Of a stretch of DNA of 64,000 bases, positions 10,289 through 21,819 are shown piece after piece (position 1 is the stretch's first letter; every line of letters starts with the position of its first letter). Source of the stretch: Gyromitra esculenta. Lineage: Eukaryota > Ascomycota > Pezizomycetes > Pezizales > Discinaceae. The stretch is from NCBI GenBank assembly GCA_038503075.1, contig JBCAML010000010.1, positions 806,001-870,000 on the forward strand. Direction: 5' to 3'. A program made the position numbers and the translations under genes. The notes beneath the pieces were generated by a model. The model saw only the letters and a program-made list of their open reading frames with translations. It was not told the DNA's origin and searched no databases.

Positions 10289-11170
10289 TTAAACAGGTAC
10301 CCCGAATCGCCGGTAGACATCAGGATCATTGACACCACCCGCAGCCCAAGTATTGAACATCTCGTCTGAGGTAGAGATGGCGCTCGTCACAAACTGGATA
10401 ACCGTACCAACCCAGGCAACAATTTTATCCTCATCGCCCACCCCAATTGCCTGCCTAAACTCAACAGTACCGTACGTATTAATACTCGTGAGATTGTATT
10501 TGTAAGATCTATTACAGCCGCCGAAATTATTACAGTTAATAACCTTCAGGATCCCGGTAATATCAATTGCATCGTCCAACAAATTCATACACTCAAAATC
10601 ATTAAGGTTCTCTAAAACCCTATTGCGGCGGTTCGATTTGATGTAATTGAAGCGCCGTGGACCATCAACCGTTATCGTAGAACGGCATTCAGGATGAAGC
10701 TTGTCCATTCGGCTTTCGAAAAGAACGACTGCCTTCGAGATGCGTCTAAAGTCCTGTAAAGTGTAAGCTTGACCAATGCCGATATGAACATGCAAACCTG
10801 TTGTATTGTTGAACCCCAGCGTGCAGGCTCTATTGAGAGCCTGGCACATATCCGGAATGATTGTCCTCCATTGGCCGTTCCGGAGAATTGGAGTAGCTAC
10901 CTCAACGCCCCGTCCCCTAGTAAACGAGAGAGGTTTGATCGACATGTCTTCTTGAACAACGAAAGATGCCACCCTCGCAGGGTCATCACTGTATCTACGC
11001 GTATCCATAGCCGTAACTGTATCAATCACAGCTGTTCCAGCTCTCTCTGCCACTGGCTTCAACGCCTGGTTAACAAGCCTAATATGTTGGAGCTCTGGAG
11101 TATATTCTGGAAAACCGCATATAACCATCTCCAACTCCACACCAATAGTGATCTGGTCTTCGGTGATCAT
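10289..11170 (-). CDS. Putative amidoligase-family protein (Amidoligase_2 / GCS-like fold)
   Basis: A single exon of 293 residues starts at the ATG at 11170. The motif order fits the amidoligase_2 family, which is distantly related to carboxylate-amine ligases and glutamine synthetases. It has GVELEMV (residues 10-16), RGRGVEVATPIL (85-96), LHVHIG (126-131) and YGTVEFRQAIG (233-243). In this fold the Glu-x-Glu, His-x-His and Glu-Phe-Arg positions are expected to bind Mg-ATP and the acid substrate, and all are present here. The family is predicted to form ATP-dependent amide or isopeptide bonds. Substrates of the fungal members are not known to me. There is no signal peptide, so it is probably cytosolic. 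The neighbours (ZW10/Dsl1, TFIIB) give no functional clue. The family is fairly sure and the function is inferred. Confidence 0.8.
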   Translation of the reverse strand: MITEDQITIGVELEMVICGFPEYTPELQHIRLVNQALKPVAERAGTAVIDTVTAMDTRRYSDDPARVASFVVQEDMSIKPLSFTRGRGVEVATPILRNGQWRTIIPDMCQALNRACTLGFNNTTGLHVHIGIGQAYTLQDFRRISKAVVLFESRMDKLHPECRSTITVDGPRRFNYIKSNRRNRVLENLNDFECMNLLDDAIDITGILKVINCNNFGGCNRSYKYNLTSINTYGTVEFRQAIGVGDEDKIVAWVGTVIQFVTSAISTSDEMFNTWAAGGVNDPDVYRRFGVPV

Positions 11171-12597
11171 ATTGAAAATTAGATACTCTGGAATATTCCT
11201 TTCTTGATGCTGTGCTAGAACTTCCTGTTTGAAACGGTTAGTGATAGGGGGAAAAGTTATTGCTGGTGCTGTTTGCTCTATATAAATTAAATTGATATTG
11301 TATATTTGAAAGCTAATTCTTGAAATCCCGATTTTTATGTAAAGTTTTCCATTTTGATAGAAAGATGGAAAATTCCTTCGTTTTATTATATTATATCAAA
11401 CTTGACTGATAGCGAGTGGTGATTCAACACGTCCACCCCAGCGGATATTAGTGATTTAAGAAACAACACTTCGAATAAGACTTATATGAAGAAAGCCTCC
11501 GACTTTGTAATGATCTCGCCGAGGGAAAAGAATGCTTATACTCTCTGAGCTGTAGAAGGAGGCCTTCAATCATACAAATAATATAACTAAAATAAATATA
11601 ACTTAAACCAGTAAGTGAAGAGGTAATCATATTATACGTCAGCAAAAGGGAGGTGCACGCCCACGCCCTGCATAGTCAAGCGCTAGTTGCAAGGTCCAAA
11701 TCCAGTACATCTATCCTTCGTTCGTATTCAAGACATACGACTAGCGTGGTACGATACAATGTCATATTCAAGAAAGTCTCTTGGATTTTTTACATGAAAG
11801 CATTCAATCAGGATGCACCCAATGATATAATTAATAAATAAATAAGTGAGCGATTCAATTAATAAAAAAAGACCAATACCCCTTTAACTGGCTAAGCTAT
11901 CGTATACTCTAGCGAGATTCAAGGCCAAAATTATAGAATCGTGAGAGCATTTATAGATAGGTACATATAGTTGATTATACAGAAGTAACGAAATCTTATC
12001 AACTGTCGCTCGGGGATTCTAAATCAAGATGAACAGCGGAGAGGGGTATTGGGCGAGAGGGCTTCGAGTGACTCCAGAAAGGCAAAAATTGAGACCAACA
12101 TTGGTTAAGTTGGGCCTCCCAGAGCTGTGCATCATCAACAATGATTCGATCATAACAGCCAGATTCAGAAACGATCACGTATCAGAAAAGTCGCAGCTAC
12201 AATAGACAATACCAACTACTTTTTTTATTATTTTTTGAGATAGTACAGTATACGCATATTGCAGATAGATGATGAAATGCAAACGCAGTAAAATCTCCTC
12301 CCCTTCACGACCCAAGCCAACAGGCAACCAAATTAGAACACCCCTCCAATACCACATCCCTAGTCCATTTTTTTATCAACGCCATTACTAACATAAAGGA
12401 AATAGAGCTATCTATGCAGCGCATATATAAAAAATACAAGAAAAAATCAATTTCTCATGCAAAAAAAACCCCCCCGTCAAGAAAGGAAGCGCGCGCGATT
12501 CAGTCTAAATATAAAAAACGAGATGGTCGCATGGTCCAGATCTGCCACCATCTAAGAATAATAAAAATATCCCCTCCGGTAATCTAATGAAATATAC
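11171..12597. other. Intergenic region between the amidoligase-family gene and TFIIB
   Basis: No supported gene is seen. It is AT-rich with scattered A/T runs. Several open frames of about 60 codons lack domains or composition bias. The last part, next to 12597, is the TFIIB 3' flank. Confidence 0.5.
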
Positions 12598-13662
12598 TTA
12601 CGATGAAGGAAGCAAGGTGATGTCCCCCTTCCCGTTCTCAACCCACTTTGGATCGATGAGCTTCTCGCGGTCGTTGTAGAGATGTTTATACGCATTTCTG
12701 ATCGTTCCATCACTCACACCCGCGACCGCTGAAATCTCTTTCGCTGTCTTGGGTTGCTTCATGAGGTACGAGACCATGTAGATACAAGCTGCCGCGCTCG
12801 AGATGGGTGACCTTCCGGCCAGCGTCCCGGTATTCGCTGCCCGACTAGCAAGTTCTTGAGCGATGGTAGTGCAGTTCTGCGACAGGTTCAGGTTATTGCA
12901 GTAACGGATCATCAAATCATGAGCCTTAGTCGAGCTCGTAGTCCTGTACTGCTGACTATCGTCTATGATTCCACCTTGCTTGGTGATCTCCTCCATCTTC
13001 TTACTGTCCTGTGCAGCAAAGAACTTCTCCAGCGCTTTGAAAACGCGTCCAATCTCCTTTTTAGGGACTTTGGTCAAGGCGAAGATCTCACGGAAGGTAC
13101 GTGGAACGTTGCACTGACGGCAGGCGATGAAGATGCACCCGGCAATGATTGCCTCCTGAGGCTTCCCCTTGAAAGCCTTGTTATCATCAACGACTTTAAA
13201 GAGCTGTTTCGCCGCGTCGGACACAATCTTTTGGATATTGATCGAGTCGCAGAAGGCACCAATCTCTTTATATGCTGCCAAGAGCCCCTTCGCAGTCTTA
13301 TCATGCGAAGTTTTGCTCTGGGCGCGATGCAGCTCTCGACCTGCGCCACCAGGCGTATACGAAATCGTAGTCTCCAACTGGGCGCCGTTCAGGAACGGGT
13401 TCGCAGCATCACCAACACGGGACGGATCGTCGCCACCTTGGTCGTCGTTTGAGAATGTACGCCACTCAGATCGTGTATCGACGATACGATCACCGAGAAC
13501 GAGCCCGCAAGAACCGCATACCATATCACCCGAGGAAAACTCTTCGACGAGGTTGGCTGGGCATTCTCGACAGTCAGGACACATCATAGCGACGTTATGG
13601 TTGGCTTCCCAAGCCCGCTGCTGCTGGGCGGCGGGCGGGGCGGCGGGAGGAAGCATCGCCAT
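12598..13662 (-). CDS. SUA7: Transcription initiation factor IIB (TFIIB)
   Basis: A single exon of 354 residues starts at the ATG at 13662. The N-terminal zinc ribbon has Cys at 28, 31, 49 and 52 (CPDC, CGSC). It is followed by the B-reader block VDTRSEWRTFSNDD (about 61-74), which in the family enters the RNA polymerase II active centre. Two cyclin-like repeats follow, at about 120-210 (ending near KKEIGRVFKALEKFF) and about 230-330 (SSAAACIYMVSYLM, then the recognition helix TAKEISAVAGVSDGTIRNAY). TFIIB bridges TBP on the promoter and Pol II in the nucleus. Length and motif order are normal for fungi. A telomere-like box lies about 335 bp upstream. A second in-frame ATG two codons downstream could also serve as start. 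Confidence 0.97.
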   Translation of the reverse strand: MAMLPPAAPPAAQQQRAWEANHNVAMMCPDCRECPANLVEEFSSGDMVCGSCGLVLGDRIVDTRSEWRTFSNDDQGGDDPSRVGDAANPFLNGAQLETTISYTPGGAGRELHRAQSKTSHDKTAKGLLAAYKEIGAFCDSINIQKIVSDAAKQLFKVVDDNKAFKGKPQEAIIAGCIFIACRQCNVPRTFREIFALTKVPKKEIGRVFKALEKFFAAQDSKKMEEITKQGGIIDDSQQYRTTSSTKAHDLMIRYCNNLNLSQNCTTIAQELASRAANTGTLAGRSPISSAAACIYMVSYLMKQPKTAKEISAVAGVSDGTIRNAYKHLYNDREKLIDPKWVENGKGDITLLPSS

Positions 13663-14194
13663 CGTGAAGTTATTCGGTGGGTGTTCGAAGAGACTGGCTC
13701 AGCGATACGGTCGGGGGAGGCGGTCAGGCTACTGGGCGTCTCCGTTCAGTTGACGCGAAGTCCTCCGTCCCCGATGGGCCCTCCTGCACGACGATTTCAC
13801 TTGCTCACGGATTTCCCAATCCTCCAGTAACGATCGATCGATAAGTTCGGGAGTGCCTGGAGGCAGATAGGATACAGAGGCGCTGTAAATGAGCGCTGGG
13901 TATGAAGACGGAAGCTGGACGAGACGGGTAGAAGGTCTGAACTTCCAAGGAGGGCTTAGATACCAGCCTTGAGATGTTGTTGGTAAGCAAGCAAGCCCTA
14001 ACCCTATGAAACGTGTTGGAACCTAGAACCAAGACAAGCTGCAGTTAGGTATCCCATTTTAAATTTGTCTCGACTACTAATGTCCTTTCCAACAATATTA
14101 CATACAAAAACGCCCCAGTTGGTACAGTCGCAAGCTGCGCTGCTATAAAAGCTCGAAAGTCCCACATCTGACGCTTACTTTTTAATATCCCTTT
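13663..14194. other. TFIIB promoter / NAD kinase 3' flank
   Basis: This is a tandem (both minus) intergenic spacer of 532 bp with no gene. It contains the telomere-like CCCTAACCCT at 13996-14005 (AGGGTTAGGG on the TFIIB strand). Confidence 0.6.
13996..14005 (-). promoter_or_regulatory. Telomere-like box (AGGGTTAGGG) upstream of TFIIB
   Basis: About 1.7 telomere-type units lie upstream of the TFIIB ATG, within the likely promoter. Function is inferred from recurrence near other genes in the window. Confidence 0.4.
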
Positions 14195-16134
14195 TTAATT
14201 TGAGTTGGCTCGTTGCCTCTGCCTCGCACCCCAATTCATAGTACGCCTAATTGAGTCAAACCAATCCTTATTCTCGCGTTTATTCTGGACGGTCGGGAAA
14301 GGGAATCGGGAGGCAGTGACCATAACATAGTCACCCTCTGATTAAATTAATTAGCATGAAAATAGCAAATTCAATGTCAGGGCTAATCCTTACTCTGCAA
14401 CTCGATCCTCTGGCGACCATCGAAAGATACCCACGCGGTAGTGCGAGCATCATATGGCACGCCGACACGAAGTACCATTGAATCCGGGAGGATCAAAGGC
14501 CTAAATGTGAGGCTGTGTGCGCATATCGGAGAGACCTAGGGAAAATAAGATCATTAGTAGATATCACTTACTAGCGGAGGTGAATTGTACCAGCATCGCC
14601 GGAATTTCAGGATGGCAGAGAGAACCCCCGGCTGCGAGACTATAGGCTGTAGAACCAGTTGGAGTAGCAATACAGACACCATCCGCCTCGATAGATGTGA
14701 GATGCATATCATCAGCGTAAAGCTCGCTCGATGACATTGCTATTAGCGGATACTGTGAGCTCAATTATCGAATCAGGATATAGATATGGCATACTTACTT
14801 GGGTTTGGCCCACGATCGATAACGATTTCATTGAGAACGGTGTAAGATTCGTGGAGCCGATGAGTTAGTTTCCTATTAGAAGGAAGATCCAGAATCTCTG
14901 CCGTGAGATCACGTTCATTCTGTTCCTCCTTATTCGCCTTTGGATTCGAACGCATAATCGCTCCTAAATGCCCATATCAGCAAACGAAACGCGTAGTATA
15001 GATCGAGTGATCCTTCATGACGAACCCTCGAATCTCAATCTTAATCCAATCATAACACCTTCTTTCATAGCCGCTGAAAGAGTCTCTTCGTAAACAGAAA
15101 AATCAAACTTGGTTAAGAATCCCAAGCTTCCCAGAGAAAATGAAAACACCGGCGGTACAACCCTCTGGAACAACCAACTAGCATACAAAACTGTTCCATC
15201 ACCACCCAAGGTCATAATAAAATCAAAAGTATTTGGCTTCTTCGCGCATAACTCAGGAGTCCACCAATGCAGTCGCGATTTATAGGCGGGATAGAGTGCT
15301 AGCAATTCCTCCGTATCGAATTCCGGGGCATCCTTAAATGTGCTATCGACGTACACAGTGTAGCTCTGTTGCCTCTCGGGTGACAATAGCCATTCCGTCA
15401 ATTTCCGAGTATACCCAATCAATTTCCTATCGAATGTCTTTGTCAATAGCATGATGGTTTTGATTCTCATTTTGATGTGCATAGATGCAAAGTGTTTGCT
15501 AAGTTCCCGAACACCGAGAACCATATCCGATAGCTCCGATTTAGTCATGAACGGAGGGATATTGTGTTCTGTCTTCAATTCGATTTTCTCTTCACTGTTG
15601 TTTTTCATTGGGTGCTTGTGCACCTTCGTATCATCATTCGAGCTATCTTGACGAAGCTCCCTCTGGAGACCGAGAAGCGCATGAACGAAGCAGCTACTGC
15701 GACTACTAGTCGCAATATCACCAGAGATAGCGGATCCAGAGGAGTAGCCACCGGCAGAAAGACGCTCCATGTTAATTATAGAAGACTTCCTGCGACGATT
15801 CGCCTGGACATGCGGGTCAAAGGTGATCTATGAAGCTCAAGTTAGTTACACTTAAAAGTAAGACTAGTCATCACATGCAGCAAAGAAGGGATGTTAGGAA
15901 TAAATATCCGTCCAAATCACTGACAGATGCTGACCTGCAAGACATGTTCGTCCGTTTCATCATCGTTATCAAAAACCGCAACATCCTGTAGCTACAATGT
16001 CAACTAATTGCTCAATACGCTAGCCAAGAAAAATAGCAGGAAATACGCACATTCATGTTATCTGGCTCCGGTAGCTGCAGACTTGAGTCTTCTGGGATGG
16101 TAAGTTGGACACCTGGGAAAGCGGATGAAGACAT
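14195..16134 (-). CDS. UTR1: NAD kinase (ATP-NAD kinase, UTR1 type), 7 exons
   Basis: Minus-strand exons are 16134-16051, 15985-15935, 15827-15026, 14963-14799, 14739-14591, 14535-14394 and 14337-14195. They give about 511 residues, and all phases close. NAD kinase phosphorylates NAD(H) to NADP(H). The catalytic GGDGT motif is at about residues 253-257, followed by the LGSLGFLT block. [11 protein letters not shown] is then joined across intron 4 to [11 protein letters not shown], and next come [22 protein letters not shown] and the substrate region [26 protein letters not shown]. The C-terminus [15 protein letters not shown] then [12 protein letters not shown] is typical of the fungal enzyme. 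Introns are 55-107 nt. The first two exons (28 and 17 codons) are chosen because they join in frame to a coding-looking stretch upstream of the ATG at 15770. That internal ATG is a simpler alternative start. Confidence 0.93.
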
Positions 16135-17500
16135 GATGTCCAGCGGTAATGGTATCTTGCTTTGGGTATCTCGCGGGATATCTGAATAGGTGAAAACAGT
16201 AAAATTGTGGTGGGAGCTCCGAGAATAAAGAAAATTAGGGTATTAGTATCGATTTTCGATATCTTCAGTTGTTTCCCAAAACAAAATGCGGGCACTCCTC
16301 CCCACCAATGACATCACCCAACCCCTGCCCCACGCGGTGTCAGAGCCGCACCCCACATTCCGTCTCCAGTACAGCCTTAAGGACCCACCACCCTAACTAC
16401 GATGCCGCAGTCGAATATGGTCAAGCTTTACCGCCAGATCTAAACTTTGGGGTGGAAAGTATGAACATAGAGACACCCAGCAGGCATCATCACGGTGCTC
16501 AAATGCCTCGATACGCCACTGCCCATGCCCTCCCTCGCCAGAGCCATATTACCTGATGAGGCTTGCTTTGATAGAGATGATTCAGGGTGTTATTTTTGCA
16601 TACATGTAGTTCCCTCATTTTCCTAACTCTTGTGTCACTCTGTTTTAGACCTCGCACTGAGATACTCGAAATATTACTTTTATTATAACCTCATTCCGCA
16701 TACAAGTTAAGGAATGCAGAGCCTAATTGACATCAAATCGTGACATTCTCCTTCATCCCACTTAGACACACATGCAGAGATGGGTATCTAGGTATCTACA
16801 TTTAAACCTCAATGGCTCATTTCCAGCCCTTAGTCTGCTAATGAAATACCAAATATCTCCATATTCCTGAAGTTCTCACTATTTTTTTTTTTTGTTAAAT
16901 CATTGTTTCATTGTTTTAATATTTGGTACAAGAATGCCACATGCAACCGAAGTTATAGCGTGAACAAAACCCTCCTGAAGTTCTCACTATAAAACGCCAG
17001 AACATATAGTCTAAGCCTAGATCCCAACCTCGAAGCTAGATCAAGGCTTTTGAGTATTCCAGCCTCATAGAATCCTTACTAGCAAGTAGAAAAGCCAAAC
17101 CCCAAAAATAACCAATGTAGAATAATATTTTTTTTGCAACCCCATCATTCATAACTTCAAAGTACATGTAGCAAAACAGTAATATACAACCCGATATCCC
17201 ACCTCGCCACCCTACCGCATCCCTCCCCGCCAGCCATCGGTACAGTACAAATAACGTGATTGAAATTAACTTCTACCGGAACCACACAAGAAATACAAAA
17301 GTGGAAAAAGGAAACAGAAAAGGGAAAGGAAAAAAAAAGCCCTTTCAATCCACCCCTTCATCCCCCCCAAAAAAACGGCTTCAAAAAAAACGGCGCCGAT
17401 ATCATTTTATGCCCCACCATCCATCACCATATCATAACCATCCAGAAAGAGAAAAAGAGAGAAAAAGAAAGAGGGCGAGAAGAAAAAAAGCCATGAAACA
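16135..17500. other. Intergenic region between NAD kinase and NUP170
   Basis: No supported gene is seen. A 95-codon open frame at 16269-16556 lies in the NAD kinase upstream region and lacks domain signals. TACATGTA occurs at 16601-16608 and 17163-17170. A small A-tailed insertion with direct repeats lies at 16865-16990. The end near 17300-17490 is A/AG-rich NUP170 3' flank. Confidence 0.5.
16865..16990 (-). mobile_element. Candidate retroposed insertion with poly(A) and 18-bp direct repeats
   Basis: TCCTGAAGTTCTCACTAT occurs at 16865-16882 and again exactly at 16973-16990. Between them, read on the minus strand, lies about 78 bp of unique sequence ending in a run of 11-12 A immediately before the second repeat copy. 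This is the architecture of a target-site-duplicated, poly(A)-tailed insertion made by LINE-type retroposition. The source RNA is not recognised. Confidence 0.5.
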
Positions 17501-20500
17501 TTACCCCACCCTCTTCTCAATCTCCGCCACCAAATTCACAATACGTTCCTTATCCGCCCACGCATCTGGAATAGCGCCCAAGAAGCCAACCAACGTCCCC
17601 TTGACCATATCCGTCCTCATTCCCTTCTCGGCACCTTTCCTCACTGCGGCCGCAAACCACTTTTCAACAACATATACAGCATCCTTGACAAGTCTCCGTC
17701 GACTAGTCCCTTTAAACGGAACCTCGTCCCTCCAGAACATTTCATCCAGTATCCTCAAGATAGTCTCAGGTAGGATACCAGCTTCACACAAAGTATCAAC
17801 GACCCAAGTCGGCGGGCCGACGTCACGCTGGTTCTCATACGCGTAGATCTCGAGCAGTGGAACAAGGTCGTTTGGCGGGAAGATGTACTCTGATGTGTGG
17901 AAGCGATGGCCGAGGCGGCGAACGGTGTCGGCGACGAGCTCGAAAGGCTGGACTTGTTGCTCGGAGACGGCCTTCTCGTGAACTTGTGAGATGAGCTGCT
18001 CCCAGCATTTCTTGATCTCGTTGGCACCCCGGTAGTCGGCGCCTTGAAAGATGGCAAGACAAATATCCATATACCCGTAAGGATCGGCATACTTGTTAAA
18101 AAGCTAACCACACATATATCAGTCACCCGTCTTACACAAACACGGGGAAGGTGAGGGGTAACAAACATCACTCAAGCTAATCAAATTACTATCCAGCTCC
18201 TTTGTCAACCTCTCCTTCTTCGCAGAACTAATCCTCTCATCTTCTTTAATCCTTCTCAGCACATCATCCTGAATAACAACCACATCCAGTTCCTCCTGGA
18301 TGGTATGGCTAAGCTCATTCATCTTCTGCCGTGTCCCCATCGGTCCATAACTATTACAGAACCCTCTCGCACGACTCAAGAACTCCAAACGCTTCTCTAG
18401 GGGGAGCTCAAACTCGCTCTGCGCAAGCTTATGCAAGACCTCTGCAGCAGCGAAGAAATTCTCCCTACGCGCATGATATTGCCAAAGCAGGTCACAGTGC
18501 CGCAGCGAACCGACAGAGGTACGTTTGAGGTAACTCAAGACATGTGGTGAGTCTGCTTCAAGGAGACGATCACTGTGGCCACGTGCGAATAGCCAATCGT
18601 AGAGCGTATTATGCCAAGTCTCGTCGGTGGAAGTGTAAGCTAGTGTCCAAGTCTCATTACGTAGACGTGTAGCAGTTGTCGGAACACCATCCTGCATTTC
18701 CGGCGCAGTGCCATAGACTGCATCTAGCTCATCAAGGACCTCGAAGATGAGCTCGTAGCACTCAACCCTCCTAACATAATACACCGCTCTCGGATCGCCC
18801 GTCACGGCCCCATCAGCCAGAAATCCTAACGCTTCGTTCCCACGATCATGTTCATTCGCAACCTTAAGCGCCAACTGAACAGCTCCAGGGTAGTAGGACA
18901 ACGCCCGATACTCCCCAAGTGTATCCTTAAGATTTTCCATCGTCAAGCTGCCGGCGGTCTCTTCAAAAAGTCTCAATGACTCCCTCAACAACCGGTGTCT
19001 CGCATCCGGATCCGACTCCTTCTTCGCACGGCGCACCTGTTCAATCGCCTTAAACACAACCACATCATCTGCAGAGCAAAACGAGCCACACCGTCTTCGC
19101 AGAGCGTCCGCGATCGTATCGACATTCATCCCAGCCGCAATATTCCTATTCACGATAGCCGTGACTAGCTCCTTAGCGAGCGCTTGCCCATTCTCCGATG
19201 TGAACAGGCTAGCATACGTCATGCGTTTTGCTTCCTCCCGTTGATTCGGTTCCAGACTCAACATGATCTCGTCGAGTTTATCGTCAAACAAAAACAACAC
19301 GAAGCTAATTCCCTCGATCATGCTCGCGACTAGTGACACGAGTGCATGCAGCATGCGATGTTCCGCCTGCTGAGCAACCTCCTCCACCCGACTACCTAGC
19401 CCCATCAAGCTCTCCGCGCCTGACAGACCGACGATGAAACTGCGGTTCGTCTGCAGGAAGTCACTCAGTCGAACTAGTTGCTCCTGGATACCCTTGAGCT
19501 TTGACATTGGCACATTACTCGCGTAGGCCACTTCCCCGGTGGGTGCGGGAGATTCAACGATCACGGGTGCTTTCCAGATACTCCGTACAATCCTCGAGAT
19601 GTACAATGCGATACCCTCAGCCCGCCCAGATACTTTGATATTATCCAGACTTGGCAGCGTGGAAGAGTCATAGCTATCGTAGACGCTCTCTGTCCTAGGC
19701 TTCCCGCCAAACTCAATAAAGTATTTACGCGCCAGATCACATACCTCAACGTCAGTGATACGAGCCTGCATCCGATCAACTGTCTCTGTAGACGCACCAC
19801 ACGCCACCGCCAAAGCAGAAGCACAACCCTCACCACGCCCATAGGTCTCGAAGAACTTCCGCACTTCGCCTTCAACACCAAGGGGGGACATGTTAGACCC
19901 ATAACGAATAGCAGCGTCAAAAACCTCTACAAGCCTCCTCCGCTTGATAATGTGGATACCGGAGTTTGTAAGAATCGCCACTTCCGTCGGTGGCAGATCA
20001 TACTGCATCGCCGGTTCGTTCCCGAACCCGTTAGGCCCCTTGCTGGCGCCGAAAGGAGCAGATACTAGTTCAATGGCTTCCATGCGGGACTCAAGGTTTA
20101 TAGTCATACCGATCTCTGCGAGCTGGAGCCTCGAAGTACCGCTTTCAGCCAGTAACGCGATTTTCCCAGAGTCTGGGGCGGAAAGGAATAGCTCGTCGCT
20201 GTTCGAATCTGCTTTATCCACGAAGCAGAAGAAGTAACCTGGTGGGAATACCTTGGCTCTTCGTGTCGGTTTCAGGGAACTCTGGTTAGATCCCGGGGGT
20301 GGGAAGCGGACGTGAATAACCTGCATGGCCGTTGGTGCTCCATCTGCCCCACTGAAACCGTACTCTGATGTTACCGCGCTCATAAACAATCTGCACCCCG
20401 AAGTTGTCACAGCGATCAAATGGGTTCTTCTCGCTTCCTGTGCAGTGACAGGGCTGATTGAAATGATGGGTGTTTTTGGTTCCAATAAAGGTGTGTTTCC

Positions 20501-21819
20501 AATCATGACCCTGATGTTAGCTAAGGTGTGGGAGAACGAATGGGTGATGGTCAGAGTAAGTCCGGTATCGCCCTTAATGTGGAACGCGCGAATAGTAGAC
20601 TTGGAGGAAAGTGTGTAGAGGAGGTTCCGCGTATCGTCCATAACCATCTGCACGATGTATTCGGCTGCATTACCGCCGGGTGAGAAGAGATTCTTGTCTA
20701 TCTTGGCGAGACCACGGAGGAACTCACTATCTTTTTGGGTACTCAGAAAAGGAAGGCGGGGAGTGAATGAGCCAACTCCACCACCTGTATGGCAGACTCT
20801 ACCACACCTTCCATAAAACCATTTTTCTTCAGCCTGTGAAATACCATTAGCATCCACCCTTACACATCAAGTCCCGCTTCCTCCCATCTCTTCCATACCT
20901 GATACGTGAATTCATAAACATCATTATCCCCCCTGCCGCCAAAAAAGATCCTCCCAGTATTCTTACTCCCTTCAATAATACTAACACCGAGGCCTTTCGT
21001 CGGCACACTCATCGGAGTCTCATAAAACGTGACATCCCTACCACCCCTCGCATTCGGCACCGCCTGAACACCCAACAAGAAAATATTCACTGTGGTCGCT
21101 ACCACAAGCACATAATTAACATTCTTAACAAACACACCCCCCTTGGGCGTCAATAGCCTTACAGCAGTAATATTATTCGGCTGCGCTTCATACCCCTGGA
21201 ACGAGCCCTGCGTAGTATAATCCCACAGATAAAGCCGATTATCAACCGTGATCCATGCCTGCTTCAGCTCCGCAAACAGTCCCATGAGGGTGTGCGACGT
21301 CGCTCGATTATACTGCTCGAATATTGTGTCTGGGATCGTGTGTATGAAGCTCCGTGTAAACGGTTCCCACGCGGTAGAGCGCGGTATATCGTAATCCGAT
21401 GATTGGCCCTCTAGAGATTATGTTAGCACCGCTTGACCACTTTGTCTCGAATACAGGGATAACATACGGGATACTATATCGTCCAACTGCGGATACCGTG
21501 CTTCGGTCGTTAAATACTCATCAACGGTCTTTGCCGCACGCGCCACGGGCGTCAGATTATCTGTTGTAGGAACTTGCGCTTTCTGCTGCTGTTGTTGCTG
21601 CTGCTGTGGTACCATACCTTCGCTCCCTGCAGCCACGAAAGCTTGCGGTGGCCGCTCCGGCGTCACAAATACGGAGGTTGCAGCCCGACTGGGTGTTCGC
21701 AGTTCGGAAGGAAGGTCTGGATATCCCGGATTTGAGGAAGTGAAAGAGTGCGTGTTGGCGGTCGCGTAGCCGGCGGATTGGAATTGGCGTTGTGAGGGGG
21801 GAGTTTCGAATATCGACAT
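17501..21819 (-). CDS. NUP170: Nucleoporin NUP170/NUP155, 4 exons
   Basis: Minus-strand exons are 21819-21468, 21410-20899, 20833-18167 and 18103-17501. They give about 1377 residues, the normal size for this inner-ring nucleoporin. The ATG at 21819 (MSIFETPPSQ) is the first in frame. The N-terminus is disordered with a run of eight Gln (about residues 72-80). The conserved Nup155 block follows: YPQLDDIVSQGQSSDYDIP, with the Gln-Gly joined across intron 1, then the beta-propeller (WITVDNRLYLWDY, DNDVYEFTYQ/AEEKWFYGRCGR) and a long alpha-solenoid. The last junction rebuilds LFNKYADPYGYMDICLAIFQGADYR, a hallmark of the C-terminus. Introns are 57, 65 and 63 nt with GTATGT/GTATGG/GTTTGT donors. 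The protein links the inner pore ring to the nuclear membrane. Upstream AACCTC repeats lie in the likely 5' leader. Confidence 0.95.

Noticed and set aside
16269..16556. 95-codon plus-strand frame upstream of NAD kinase
   Set aside because: It has no domain, lies in the promoter area of a minus-strand gene, and is not supported by any splice partner.
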